Shown piece after piece: positions 26,745 through 35,343 of a stretch of 64,000 nt of DNA. The stretch covers positions 198,496 through 262,495 of the forward strand of contig CADEDA010000004.1 of NCBI GenBank assembly GCA_902825965.1, read 5' to 3'. Every line of letters starts with the position of its first letter. The first letter of the stretch is position 1. Both the position numbers and the translations under genes were made by a program. The stretch comes from an uncultured Gemmatimonadota bacterium. Lineage in GTDB: Bacteria > Gemmatimonadota > Gemmatimonadetes > Gemmatimonadales > Gemmatimonadaceae. A model generated the notes under the pieces. It had not been told where the DNA came from. It worked only from the letters and a program-made list of their open reading frames with translations, and made no database searches.

Positions 26745-27539
26745 ATGCACGAAATCGCTGCCGACCAACTAGCCAGACTCGATACCGCGGCTGCGCTCGC
26801 TCCCAACGCCATCGCGCTCGCCCTCCGGGCCGCGGCGCTGGCTGAGCTCACACAAGCTACGCGTTCCCGGCTCGCGGCGCTCGTCGCCGCCGAAGCTGAT
26901 ACCCTGCTCGACCGCGCCCTGGATCCCGCCACCATCACATTGCGCGACGGCTTCGATGCGGGTGAACGCCAGGCCCGATCCGCCGGTGCCCGACCGCGCG
27001 ACGATGGCTCACCGCTGGAGCGGGCGCTGGACTGCGCGGCCCGCGCGGCGTCGCCCGCCCATGGCGAGCTCGATGCGGCGCTCCAGCTCTGCCGCGACGG
27101 CCGCACCGGCCGCGTGCGCCTGCTGCCGTTCGCCGGGATCGCCGAGGACAGGCGTGCGGCGGCGGTCGCCGCCTGGCGGGAGGGCGACACCGGCCCCTGG
27201 CGGGCACTGGGGCTCACGGCCCTCGCTGATCGTGCGTCGCGACTGCGCCGGGTGCTGTTGCGGTTCCTCGAGCAGTACGGGCCCGACGAGGCGCGGCTCG
27301 ATCAGCTCGGTCGCGCGGCCATCAACGCGCGCCGCGTCGTCGGGTTGCTGCGCCACGACCTCGCCGGCTCCATGCCCTGGGTCGCGGAGCGGCTCGAGCT
27401 CTCGCGCCCGGCGGCATCCGATGCCCTCGAGCGGCTGGTCGCGTCAGGACTGGTGGTGGAGCTCACGGGCCGCGCCCGCGACCGTGTGTACGCCTATCGG
27501 GCGGCGGTGGACGTCGCGGGGACCCTGTTGAGCGCCTGA
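26745..27539 (+). CDS. Fic-tail-like winged-helix protein without a Fic catalytic core
   Basis: 264 residues from ATG 26745. The last ~85 residues match the DNA-binding tail common in Fic-family proteins: LRFLEQYGPDEARLDQLG, ARRVVGLLRHDL, the helix-turn-helix WVAERLELSRPAASDALERL, and VVELTGRARDRVYAY. The Fic motif HPFxxGNGR is absent, and the N-terminal ~180 residues are Ala/Arg-rich helices with no recognised catalytic site. It could be an orphan transcription regulator derived from a Fic protein. An upstream start at 26694 lies in the AT-rich promoter stretch and is less likely. The 3' end overlaps the convergent gene by 46 nt. Confidence 0.7.
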   Translation: MHEIAADQLARLDTAAALAPNAIALALRAAALAELTQATRSRLAALVAAEADTLLDRALDPATITLRDGFDAGERQARSAGARPRDDGSPLERALDCAARAASPAHGELDAALQLCRDGRTGRVRLLPFAGIAEDRRAAAVAAWREGDTGPWRALGLTALADRASRLRRVLLRFLEQYGPDEARLDQLGRAAINARRVVGLLRHDLAGSMPWVAERLELSRPAASDALERLVASGLVVELTGRARDRVYAYRAAVDVAGTLLSA

Positions 27540-28066
27540 GCCGCACGCTCGATGAGCTGCGTGATCTCCTCCATGGTGCTCACGCCGCGGTCACGCGCGT
27601 AGCGCGCGCGGAGCTCCTTGTACCGCTCCTCCTTGGTGAGCGACTGCGCTTCAGCCGTCATCGTCCAGAGTTGCATCTCGCGCGGCCGCGGACCCCACCA
27701 GCCACGCTCCACGAACTGGTCGTCCAACACCAGCACGATCGGGATCGCGCGGGCGCTTCCGTTCGTGAGATGCTGGTCCATGAGGTCGAGGTTCCGGTCC
27801 CGCTCGAGGAACCGCAGGTCCACGCGTGACGAGGTCGCGACCATGGCCTCGATCCACGGGATCAGGTTGACGGCGTCGTTGCACCACTCCTCGGAGAGCA
27901 CGAGCAGGTGCCACTGCCGTCCCGTGGCCGCGATGCGTTCCGCGAAGCTCACCGGGGCGACGGCACGCGACCGCATCACGCGGTAGATCTCCGCGTGCTT
28001 CACGCCCCCGGCGAGGAAATCGTCGAGGGACTTGGCGGTGGCCCAACGGTCGGCGAGGGAGGTCAT
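27494..28066 (-). CDS. thioredoxin-fold family protein (PF14595-like)
   Basis: 190 residues from ATG 28066. Thioredoxin-like fold: the active-site loop reads LSEEWCNDAVNLIPWIE, with a single Cys (no CxxC), followed by FLERDRNLDLMDQHLTNGSA and the cis-Pro region RAIPIVLVLDD. This layout is that of a cytosolic thioredoxin-like family found in Bacteroidota and relatives, not a classical disulfide reductase. The single Cys could work by a monothiol mechanism. No signal peptide. Its 3' end overlaps the convergent gene by 46 nt. Confidence 0.8.
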   Translation of the reverse strand: MTSLADRWATAKSLDDFLAGGVKHAEIYRVMRSRAVAPVSFAERIAATGRQWHLLVLSEEWCNDAVNLIPWIEAMVATSSRVDLRFLERDRNLDLMDQHLTNGSARAIPIVLVLDDQFVERGWWGPRPREMQLWTMTAEAQSLTKEERYKELRARYARDRGVSTMEEITQLIERAAQALNRVPATSTAAR

Positions 28067-28238
28067 GCCAGTAGAGTCGGCAGATCGGCCGCGCGGAGCC
28101 ATCAGGGAGCCTCCGCCGGCGTGTCGGTGAACACCCGACGAAGCCGTGGCGCCGCCGTGTGGTTCCGGGGCGGGTTCCGCCGTCCGGCACGGCGCGGCGT
28201 GCGGTGACGCGCGCCCCGCCGCACTCGTTTACCGGGAG

Positions 28239-28784
28239 ATGCGCCGCCTCCTCGTCCTCGCCCTCGTCACCATCGCCGCCTGCGGCGGACCACGCGCCGA
28301 GACCGCCCCGCGGACGCTGTCCGACGCCGAGTACCTGCAGCGCCGCGAGCTCATGGTCCCGGTGCAGGGCGTGCGGCCGAAGGACCTGCGCGACACCTTC
28401 AGCGCGCCGCGCAGCGGCGGTCGCGCCCACCTCGCACTCGACATCCTCGCCAAGACGGGCACACGCGTGCTCTCGGCCGACGACGGCGTGATTCTCCGCA
28501 TCACCAAGAACGAACTCGGCGGCAAGGTCATGTACATCGCCGACACGCAGCGGCGATTCGTGTACTATTACGCGCACCTGGACGAGTGGAAGTACGGATT
28601 GAAGGAAGGCGACACGGTGAAGCGCGGGCAGCTCATCGGCTCGGTGGGCACCACGGGCAACGCCCCGAAGGAGACGCCGCACCTGCACTTCCAGCTCATG
28701 CGGATGGGAGCGGGCGGGCGCTACTGGAACGGCACGCCCATCAATCCCATCCCCTACCTCAAGCGCGCGGGCGACGAACGATGA
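28239..28784 (+). CDS. M23-family (LytM) metallopeptidase lipoprotein
   Basis: 181 residues. Signal peptide with lipobox VTIAAC (acylation Cys about 14), so membrane-anchored on the periplasmic side. The LytM domain has the Zn ligands in RAHLALDIL (H..D) and HLHFQL (HxH), and YYYAHLDEWKYGLKEGDTV between them, which looks catalytically complete. It probably cleaves peptidoglycan cross-bridges or peptide stems. Its stop overlaps the start of yhbY (ATGA). Confidence 0.9.
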   Translation: MRRLLVLALVTIAACGGPRAETAPRTLSDAEYLQRRELMVPVQGVRPKDLRDTFSAPRSGGRAHLALDILAKTGTRVLSADDGVILRITKNELGGKVMYIADTQRRFVYYYAHLDEWKYGLKEGDTVKRGQLIGSVGTTGNAPKETPHLHFQLMRMGAGGRYWNGTPINPIPYLKRAGDER

Positions 28785-29092
28785 CGATGACCGGGAAGGA
28801 GCGCGCCGCGCTGCGATCGGAGTGCAACCGGCTCAAGCCCACGGTGCACGTGGGACAGGAAGGTCTCACGCCCGCACTCGCAACCTCGCTCGACGACGCG
28901 CTGCGCACGCGCGAGCTGGTGAAGGTGCAGCTCAACAAGTCCGTGGATGTGAGCGCCAAGGAGGCCGCCGCGACGCTGGCCAAGCGCGTGCGCGCCGAGG
29001 TGATCCAGACCATCGGGCGCACGGCGACGTTCTATCGCCATAACCCCGACCTCAAGCGCAAGGCCGGTGCCGTGCCGCCCTGGCGGGTCTGA
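28781..29092 (+). CDS. yhbY: YhbY-family RNA-binding protein
   Basis: 103 residues, the usual size of a single CRM domain. KERAALRSECNRLKPTVHVG at the start and the GxxG-type loop HVGQEGLTPAL, then LVKVQLNKS and the C-terminal IGRTATFYR. CRM proteins bind pre-50S ribosomal RNA. The start at 28781 overlaps the M23 stop; a second ATG two codons later is possible. Confidence 0.93.
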   Translation: MTMTGKERAALRSECNRLKPTVHVGQEGLTPALATSLDDALRTRELVKVQLNKSVDVSAKEAAATLAKRVRAEVIQTIGRTATFYRHNPDLKRKAGAVPPWRV

Positions 29093-29106
29093 GTGACGGC
29101 CGAGCC

Positions 29107-30552
29107 TCAGCGGCCGGGCGTGAACACCACGTCGTAGGCGCGACCGCTGCCGAGGTGCATGAGCGTGCGGCCCCCCTCACGCGTGAACCAGAGCTGGTAC
29201 GGGCCGGCGCTGAAGCGGCCGTCGCGCGACACGCGCGTGACGGTCCAAGCATCCGATGGCGCACGCCGCAGCACGAGGCGCCCAGCTTCCACGCGCACGC
29301 GGAACGTCACGCCCACCTCGTCACTCGTGTAGTCCCCGACGAACGTCGCCAGCGAATCGGCACCGGGCATGCTGCCGGCGGTCGGCGGCTCGGCGGGTGT
29401 GGTGGTGACGGGCGTGAGTCCGGTCGCCAGGCCCTCGACCATCCGATGCACGAGCGCCGTCGCCGGAGCGTACGTGTTGCACAGCACCGCGACCGAGAGC
29501 TCGCGCTGCTCGGGATACCGGGCGAGGTACGCGCGATACCCGGCGGTCGCCCCGCTGTGTGCCACCTGTGGGGTGCCGCGGAACCGGTCCACGACCAGTC
29601 CGGCGGCATACGTGATGGTGTCGCCGTTGGTCAGCCGGCCGCGGCGCGTGAGTGAGTCGAGCAGCGCCCCACCCACGGCGCCGCCAATCCGCCGACGTGC
29701 GAGCGCGGTGTTCCATGTGAGCAGGTCCCCGACGGTCGTGAGCAGGCCGCCGTTGCCGTGTGCGTTCTCGAACGGCATGTCGGTCGCCCAGCTCATGCTC
29801 GAGCCCAGCGGCTGGTAGGCGGTGGCCCGGCCCGGCACCACGCGGCGGTAGTCGTCGCGCCACGAGGTGCGAGTCATGCCGAGGGGTTCGAACAGGCGCT
29901 CACGCGTGAACTCCGCGAACGAGCGTCCGCTCACGCGGGCCACGAGCATGGCCAGCAGGTTGTAGCCGCTGTTGGTGTACGAGTACCGGTCGCCCGGCGG
30001 GTAGTTGGTCGCCCGTTGCCGCGCGATCACCTCGAGCACGTGGGCGTGCGTGACGGCCCGCGAGCCACGCGGCCAGCCGGCCATGCCGACGATGTCACCC
30101 CAGTCGCGGAGGCCGCTCGTATGGTCGAGCAGCATGCGGATGGTGATGGGGCGGTCATACCGCGGCAGCTCGGGGAAGTACTGATGGATCGGATCCTCGA
30201 AGCGCAGCTTGCCGTCCAGCGCGAGCAGTGTGACCGCCGCCGCCGTGAACTGCTTCGACACCGAGCCGGCTTCGAGGATCGACTGCGCGGTGAGCGGCGT
30301 TCGCTGCTCGAGATCGGCCGCACCGTATCCGCGCTCGAGCAGCACCACGCCGTCCTGCGCCACCCCCACCACGCACCCCGGCACGGCGGCGGTGTAGCTC
30401 GCGAACACGCGGTCGGCGAGTGCGGGCACGTCCACCATCTGCTGGGCCGCGAGTGGCGCCAGCGGGACGGATGCCGCGACCGGCAGCGCGAGCACGGTCA
30501 CGGCAGCGGTCACGACCGCGGGCAGACGACGACGGCATGGCGCTGGCGACAT
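29107..30552 (-). CDS. secreted serine hydrolase of the beta-lactamase/DD-peptidase family
   Basis: 481 residues; signal peptide about 1-36 (PLAAQ). Penicillin-binding motifs: SVSK (AGSVSKQFTA, nucleophile Ser), YTN in RYSYTNSGYN, and HSG in VAHSGATAGY, as in class C beta-lactamase-like esterases and DD-carboxypeptidases. A C-terminal lipocalin-like extension (about 385-481) is common in this group. The substrate cannot be decided; antibiotic hydrolysis is not implied. Confidence 0.9.
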   Translation of the reverse strand: MSPAPCRRRLPAVVTAAVTVLALPVAASVPLAPLAAQQMVDVPALADRVFASYTAAVPGCVVGVAQDGVVLLERGYGAADLEQRTPLTAQSILEAGSVSKQFTAAAVTLLALDGKLRFEDPIHQYFPELPRYDRPITIRMLLDHTSGLRDWGDIVGMAGWPRGSRAVTHAHVLEVIARQRATNYPPGDRYSYTNSGYNLLAMLVARVSGRSFAEFTRERLFEPLGMTRTSWRDDYRRVVPGRATAYQPLGSSMSWATDMPFENAHGNGGLLTTVGDLLTWNTALARRRIGGAVGGALLDSLTRRGRLTNGDTITYAAGLVVDRFRGTPQVAHSGATAGYRAYLARYPEQRELSVAVLCNTYAPATALVHRMVEGLATGLTPVTTTPAEPPTAGSMPGADSLATFVGDYTSDEVGVTFRVRVEAGRLVLRRAPSDAWTVTRVSRDGRFSAGPYQLWFTREGGRTLMHLGSGRAYDVVFTPGR

Positions 30553-30567
30553 CGTGGGCCTCAGTGT

Positions 30568-32874
30568 TCAGGACGGCAGCGCCGCGAGCACACGCCACGG
30601 CGTCAGGGGCAGCTCATTCACTTCGACGCCGAGGGCGTCGGCCACCGCGCCGGCGATCGCCGGCGCGGTGGGGATGATCGCGGGTTCGGCGATGCCGCGC
30701 GCGCCCACGTGATTGGCCTGTGGATCGGCACCGTCGAGAAAGTGCCCGTCGATCCGCGGCAGGTCGGCGATGGTCGGGATCTTGTAGTCGTGCAGTCCGA
30801 CGTTGAGCGGCAGTCCGAGCCGGGCATCGAGCCGCCGTTCCTCGAACAGCGCGAAGCCCAGTCCCTGCAGGATGCCACCCTCCAGCTGCGACTCGGCCAG
30901 CGTGGGGTTCACGATGCGGCCCGCGTCGTGGACGGCCACCACGCGCAGCACCTTCACCACGCCGGTCTCGATGTCCACGTCGACCTCGGCGAACTGCGCC
31001 CCGGTCGTGACGATGCCGACGTCCTTGGGATTGGGGCCGCGTGAGCCGTGGCCCTGGATCATGACGTTGCCGAGCTTCGCCGTGACCTCACCGAACGTCA
31101 TGCTGCGGTCGGTGTCGCGAACGCAGACCCGACCGTCGCGCGTCTCGAGCGCATCGGGCGTGACCGCAAGCAACCCTGCCGCCGCCTCGAGCAGCGCGCG
31201 GCGCGCGTCCTCGGCGGCCATGCGCACCGCGGGGGCGAGCGACGCGACGGTCATCGAGCCCCAGGAGTTGCCGGCGTACGGGCCGCTGGCGGTGTCGCCG
31301 ATGACGGCTCGCACGCGTGCGAGTGCGTGGCCGAGTGCCTCAGCCGCCACCTGGGCGAGGATGGTGCGCGTGCCGGTGCCGAGGTCCTGCGAGCCGGTGA
31401 GCACGTCCGCACTGCCGTCGGTATTGAGGCGCACCGTCGCGTAGCTCGGGGGCCCTCCACCCGTGGACCACACCTGTGCGGCCACCCCGAAGCCGCGCCG
31501 ACGGTGCGGCGTGGCACGCTGGGCCTGCGCACGCTGCTGCTCGCGCGACGCCCACCCGATGCGGCGTGCGCCTTCGCGGTAGCACTCGGCGAGCCGGTTG
31601 CCGGTGTACGGTCGGTCCTTCTTCTGGTCGTGCGTGGCGATGTTCCGCTCACGGAGCAGCAGCGGATCCATCCCCAGCGCCTTGGCGAGGGCGTTCATCG
31701 CGATCTCGAGGCCCACCGCGCCCTCCGCGTGCCCCGGCGCACGGAACGCGGCCATCGCCGCCGTGTTCACGAACGCGAAGGTCTCGTGTGTGCGCACGTT
31801 GGGGCAGGCATACAACTCGTGGAAGATCTCGCCCGGCCCGCCCTCCCATCCCCCGATGCCGAGCGGCACCGTGGCGTCGAGCACGATCGCCGTGAGCCGG
31901 CCGTCGCGCGTGGCGCCCAGCGTGATGCGCTGCCAGGAACTCGGTCGGTTGCCGGTGTCGACCTGCTCGCCTCCGCGGTCGATCACGCAGGAGACGGGCC
32001 GCCCGAGGCGACGCGCGAAGAGGGCGGCGGCGTAGGTGTGGGCGCCGGCGTAGTTCTTGGCGCCGAAGCCGCCACCCATGGCCTCGCAGATCACGCGGAC
32101 GTCGGTGAGCGGGATGCCGAGTGCCTTGGCCAAGTTTTCGCGGACGCGGTAGATGCCTTGGGTGCTCTCCCACACCGTGAGCCGCTCGCCTTCCCACTCC
32201 GCCACCGCCGCGTGCGGTTCGAGTGCACTGTGCAGCACGCAGGGCGTGCGCACCTCGCGCGTGACCGTCACGGCGGCCTCGGCCAGACCGCGGTCCACGT
32301 CGCCGCGCGCACTCACGCGCGGTGCGCCCTGCATGAGGTTGTTCGTGAGGCCGGGCCGCACGGCCTCCGCGTGTAACGCCGCCTCGACCGTGACGGCGTG
32401 CGGCAGCGGATCGATGCGGAGGCCCACCGCGCGCACCGCACGTTCGGCCGCCTCGCGGGTGCTGGCACACACCGCCGCGAGCGGCTGCCCGACGTAGGTG
32501 ATGTCGGGCGAGAACAGCCGCGTGCGGGCCGGCACGTCGGCGTGGAGGAGCACGTCGAGCACGTCGGGGTGGGCACGCACATCGGCCCAGTCGATCTGCG
32601 TGAGGCGACCCCGCGCGACCGGCGCGCGCACGAACGCCACGTGTGCGAGCCGCGCCCGCTGCAGGTCGGTGGTGTATCCCGGCCGGCCCGTGGACTTGAG
32701 CAGCGCGTCCACCCGCGGCGCGCGGGCACCCACGTGCGTGAGCTTCGCATCGCGGTCCCAGGGCGTCGGCTCGAACGCCGGCACCTCGACCACACGTTCC
32801 TCGGTGCGCCCTTCGACCTCGACCGTGGTGCTGACGAAGCGGCGCTTCGGCGACTCGCCCGTGCGCTCAGCCAT
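30568..32874 (-). CDS. molybdenum hydroxylase, Mo-cofactor-binding subunit
   Basis: 768 residues, xanthine dehydrogenase/aldehyde oxidase large subunit. Mo-pterin regions include CEAMGGGFGAKNYAG, FRAPGHAEGAVGLEIAMN, and the C-terminal VGARGIAEPAIIP, where Glu is the conserved catalytic base. It resembles the large subunit of PaoABC-type aldehyde oxidoreductases. Its start overlaps the 2Fe-2S subunit gene by 8 nt. The FAD subunit gene lies at 23683. No signal peptide is seen on this or the Fe-S subunit, though both could be Tat-passengers of a partner. Confidence 0.92.
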   Translation of the reverse strand: MAERTGESPKRRFVSTTVEVEGRTEERVVEVPAFEPTPWDRDAKLTHVGARAPRVDALLKSTGRPGYTTDLQRARLAHVAFVRAPVARGRLTQIDWADVRAHPDVLDVLLHADVPARTRLFSPDITYVGQPLAAVCASTREAAERAVRAVGLRIDPLPHAVTVEAALHAEAVRPGLTNNLMQGAPRVSARGDVDRGLAEAAVTVTREVRTPCVLHSALEPHAAVAEWEGERLTVWESTQGIYRVRENLAKALGIPLTDVRVICEAMGGGFGAKNYAGAHTYAAALFARRLGRPVSCVIDRGGEQVDTGNRPSSWQRITLGATRDGRLTAIVLDATVPLGIGGWEGGPGEIFHELYACPNVRTHETFAFVNTAAMAAFRAPGHAEGAVGLEIAMNALAKALGMDPLLLRERNIATHDQKKDRPYTGNRLAECYREGARRIGWASREQQRAQAQRATPHRRRGFGVAAQVWSTGGGPPSYATVRLNTDGSADVLTGSQDLGTGTRTILAQVAAEALGHALARVRAVIGDTASGPYAGNSWGSMTVASLAPAVRMAAEDARRALLEAAAGLLAVTPDALETRDGRVCVRDTDRSMTFGEVTAKLGNVMIQGHGSRGPNPKDVGIVTTGAQFAEVDVDIETGVVKVLRVVAVHDAGRIVNPTLAESQLEGGILQGLGFALFEERRLDARLGLPLNVGLHDYKIPTIADLPRIDGHFLDGADPQANHVGARGIAEPAIIPTAPAIAGAVADALGVEVNELPLTPWRVLAALPS

Positions 32875-33373
32875 GCGCGCGCTCCGGGCCGGCCGGGTCG
32901 GCGTGGCGCAGCGTGGCGGCCGCCCGTCGTACCGCCCGCACGATCTTGGGATAGGTGCCGCAACGACAGAGGTTCCCGCTCATCGCGGCGATGACCTCGT
33001 CCTCACTGGGATCGGGGTTGGTGGCGAGCAGCGCCGCCGCCGCCATGAGTTGGCCCGGTGTGCAGAAGCCGCACTGTGCCGCGTCCTCGGCCGCGAAGGC
33101 GGATTGCAGCGCGTGGGGTGCGTCGGCGCTGCCGAGCGACTCGATGCTGCGGATCTCGTGGCCCGTGCAGGCGTGCGCCAGGGTGAGGCAGGCGTAGATG
33201 GGGCGCCCATCCCGCACCACCGTGCAGGCGCCGCATTCACCGCGATCACAGGCCCGCTTGGTGCCGGTGAGGGCGAGTGTGTCGCGCAGCAGGTCGAGCA
33301 GCGTCGCGTCCGCCGGCGCGGCGACCGCGAGCGGTCGGCCGTTCACCGTGAGTTGCACGAGTGGAGGCAGCAT
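32867..33373 (-). CDS. molybdenum hydroxylase, 2Fe-2S subunit
   Basis: 168 residues from ATG 33373 (GTG 33382 is an alternative). Plant-type 2Fe-2S: CDRGECGACTVVRDGRPIYAC. Second cluster: CGFCTPGQLMA and CRCGTYPKI. It passes electrons from the Mo centre to the FAD/4Fe-4S subunit. No twin-arginine leader, in contrast to PaoA. First gene of a two-gene unit with the Mo subunit. Confidence 0.95.
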   Translation of the reverse strand: MLPPLVQLTVNGRPLAVAAPADATLLDLLRDTLALTGTKRACDRGECGACTVVRDGRPIYACLTLAHACTGHEIRSIESLGSADAPHALQSAFAAEDAAQCGFCTPGQLMAAAALLATNPDPSEDEVIAAMSGNLCRCGTYPKIVRAVRRAAATLRHADPAGPERAHG

Positions 33374-33506
33374 GGTGTTCACGTGAGGGATTTACGGATG
33401 CGGGCAAGCCCTGTCCAGCGTGACGACTCACCCTGTCGGTCCGTCCTTCGCCTGTCTATCTTGCGACGCAGCGAATCCGCGAGACCGCCAACACCACCGA
33501 GGACGT

Positions 33507-33770
33507 ATGCCGTACGTGATCACCGAAGCCTGCATCAACACCAAGGACAAGTCCTGCGTCGACGTGTGCCCGGTGGACTGCATCTACGAGGGTCCCGAGA
33601 TGCTCTACATCCATCCGGACGAGTGCATCGATTGCGGCGCCTGCGAGCCGGAGTGCCCGGTGACGGCGATCTTCCCGGAGGAGGACGTGCCGGCGAACCT
33701 CAAGCAGTACATCGCCATCAACAAGGATGCCTTCCAGAAGGATCCGAAGCCGGGGCGGCCGACGCGCTGA
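33507..33770 (+). CDS. fdxA: 7Fe ferredoxin (3Fe-4S/4Fe-4S)
   Basis: 87 residues. Cys pattern C9, C17, C21, C25, C40, C43, C46, C50 matches Azotobacter ferredoxin I shifted by one: C9/C17/C50 for the 3Fe-4S cluster and C21/C40/C43/C46 for the 4Fe-4S cluster, with C25 free. A soluble low-potential electron carrier. It stands alone and is followed by a strong terminator. Confidence 0.95.
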   Translation: MPYVITEACINTKDKSCVDVCPVDCIYEGPEMLYIHPDECIDCGACEPECPVTAIFPEEDVPANLKQYIAINKDAFQKDPKPGRPTR

Positions 33771-33796
33771 ACCCGCTGGGCGATGGAGGAACACAC

Positions 33797-33830
33797 GGGG
33801 CGCCGATCCGATGGATCGGCGCCCCGTTGC
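33797..33830. terminator. intrinsic terminator, bidirectional
   Basis: GGGGCGCCGATCC-GAT-GGATCGGCGCCCC (33797-33825): a 13-bp perfect stem with a 3-nt loop, followed by GTTGC on the plus strand. It lies between the ferredoxin gene and the convergent methyltransferase gene, so it probably ends both. Confidence 0.85.
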
Positions 33831-33854
33831 ATCAGCGGCAGCTACGGTGGCGGG

Positions 33855-34523
33855 TCAGAGGCTCCAGCCGTAGCGGCCCTTGGCCCAGAGCAGGCCGAGG
33901 ATGATCGCGTACTGCCCGAACGTGGACACCTCGCTGCGCCAGGCTTCCGCCCAATAGAAGTCGCCGGCGTGGCCCTGGGCCGGCGGCCGGGGGAACCAGC
34001 GGGGCGTGCGCGCCTTGTACTCCAGGTACTCGCGCCCGAAGATGCTCTCGAGCACCCCCTCCTCGTAGCGCACGATGTAGTAGTACTCGACCGTGAACAG
34101 CAGGATGGCGACCGGGATGAACCAGAGCACCCCGGAGATGGCGATCACACCGATCCAGATGAGGAAGTTGCCCACGTAGAGCGGGTTGCGGCTCCACGCG
34201 AAGGGCCCGTGGTTCACGAGCTTCTGCACCTCGCGCGAGCGACGGCGCGTCACGGTGCCGGCGGTGGCCACGCCCCACATGCGCCAGGCCTCGCCGAGGA
34301 CCATGAGGGCCACGCCGGCGAGCGTGGTGCGCAGGGTCATCGTCCCCGGCGCCAGCAGCAGCACCACCAGGAACGGAACCGGCAGCCAGCCGCGGTTGCG
34401 GAAGAGGACGGCTCCGACGCGCGCGGCGGGCGTCTGTTCGGCGGCGCTCGGTGCGCTCGAAGAGGTCGTGGTGCTCAGGTTCGGAATCCGGTCAGGGATG
34501 GTGATCGCGAATGGTGGCCGCAA
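33855..34523 (-). CDS. isoprenylcysteine carboxylmethyltransferase-family membrane protein
   Basis: 222 residues. After a polar N-terminus of about 40 residues there are membrane segments at about 45-63, 68-86, 120-140 and 140-160. The family core is VNHGPFAWSRNPLYVGNFLI, followed by EEGVLESIFGREYLEYKART and RWFP. In bacteria such enzymes methylate unknown small molecules or lipids with SAM; the ICMT substrate is not expected. It overlaps the alpha/beta hydrolase gene by 32 nt. Confidence 0.85.
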   Translation of the reverse strand: MRPPFAITIPDRIPNLSTTTSSSAPSAAEQTPAARVGAVLFRNRGWLPVPFLVVLLLAPGTMTLRTTLAGVALMVLGEAWRMWGVATAGTVTRRRSREVQKLVNHGPFAWSRNPLYVGNFLIWIGVIAISGVLWFIPVAILLFTVEYYYIVRYEEGVLESIFGREYLEYKARTPRWFPRPPAQGHAGDFYWAEAWRSEVSTFGQYAIILGLLWAKGRYGWSL

Positions 34524-35343
34524 GGAACTCAGAGAGCAAGCGGTTGAACACCACAGGCGCCTCGAAGTTACTCAGGTGTCCCGCTCCGGGGATGAGCGCG
34601 AGCTGACTCCCGCGTATCCCGGCATGGATCGTTCGGGAATCGGTCACGGGAGTCATCACGTCCTCCTCTCCGCACACGACGAGGGTAGGTACGGTGATGG
34701 TTTCGAGGGTCGGCGTGGAATCGGGCCGGTCACGCAGGGCCTCCAGGGCCGCGGCGACACTCTCCACGTGCTGCCGGCGCATCATGCGGTCGAGCGGGTC
34801 GTTGAGTTCCTGCTGGACGCGCCGCGTGGTCTCGCCGAACATCCGCGGCAGCATCGCGCGCGCCAGTGGGGCCATGCCCTCGGCCCGGGCCAGGGCGATG
34901 GACGCGGTGCGTTTCTGCTTGCCATCCTCCGTGTCGGGTTCGGCGCGGGTGTCGGCGAGGACCAGGGCGCGCACCCGCACCGCGTGTCGGCGCCAGAAGG
35001 CGAACGCGAGGTAGCCACCCATCGACAGTCCGCCGATGATCGCGCGCGGGATGCCCATGGCCGTGAGCGTGACGGCCAGCGCATCGGCCCAGGCATCGAG
35101 CGAGTGCACCGCGACACCGGGGACGGGGCCACCGGCGATCCGGTTGAACCGCGATGGCGTGAGGCGGTCGCTCTCGCCGAAGCCGGGGAGGTCGATCGCG
35201 ATCTGCCGGATGCCGGGGATGGGTGCCGCGAGTTGTGCGGCCCAGAGCGTGCGGTCCAGCGGGTAGCCGTGCAGCCACACCAGCGGCGTGCCGGCGCCGG
35301 CCTCGTCGTAGCCGACCGCGCCGATCGGCGTCCGCAGGATCAC
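34492..35343 (-). CDS. alpha/beta hydrolase
   Basis: 283 residues from GTG 35343, which overlaps the stop of the permease gene (GTGA). Oxyanion region VWLHGYPLDRTLW, nucleophile elbow GGLSMGGYLA (Ser about 112), catalytic Asp in VVCGEEDVMTP, and His in IPGAGHLSNFE. Typical of 3-oxoadipate enol-lactonase-like and haloperoxidase-like hydrolases. No signal peptide: cytosolic. Substrate unknown. Confidence 0.9.
   Translation of the reverse strand: MILRTPIGAVGYDEAGAGTPLVWLHGYPLDRTLWAAQLAAPIPGIRQIAIDLPGFGESDRLTPSRFNRIAGGPVPGVAVHSLDAWADALAVTLTAMGIPRAIIGGLSMGGYLAFAFWRRHAVRVRALVLADTRAEPDTEDGKQKRTASIALARAEGMAPLARAMLPRMFGETTRRVQQELNDPLDRMMRRQHVESVAAALEALRDRPDSTPTLETITVPTLVVCGEEDVMTPVTDSRTIHAGIRGSQLALIPGAGHLSNFEAPVVFNRLLSEFLAATIRDHHP

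Noticed and set aside
29107..30552. Antibiotic-resistance beta-lactamase
   Set aside because: Motifs fit the wider serine-hydrolase family; the C-terminal domain and sequence do not point to a class C beta-lactamase.
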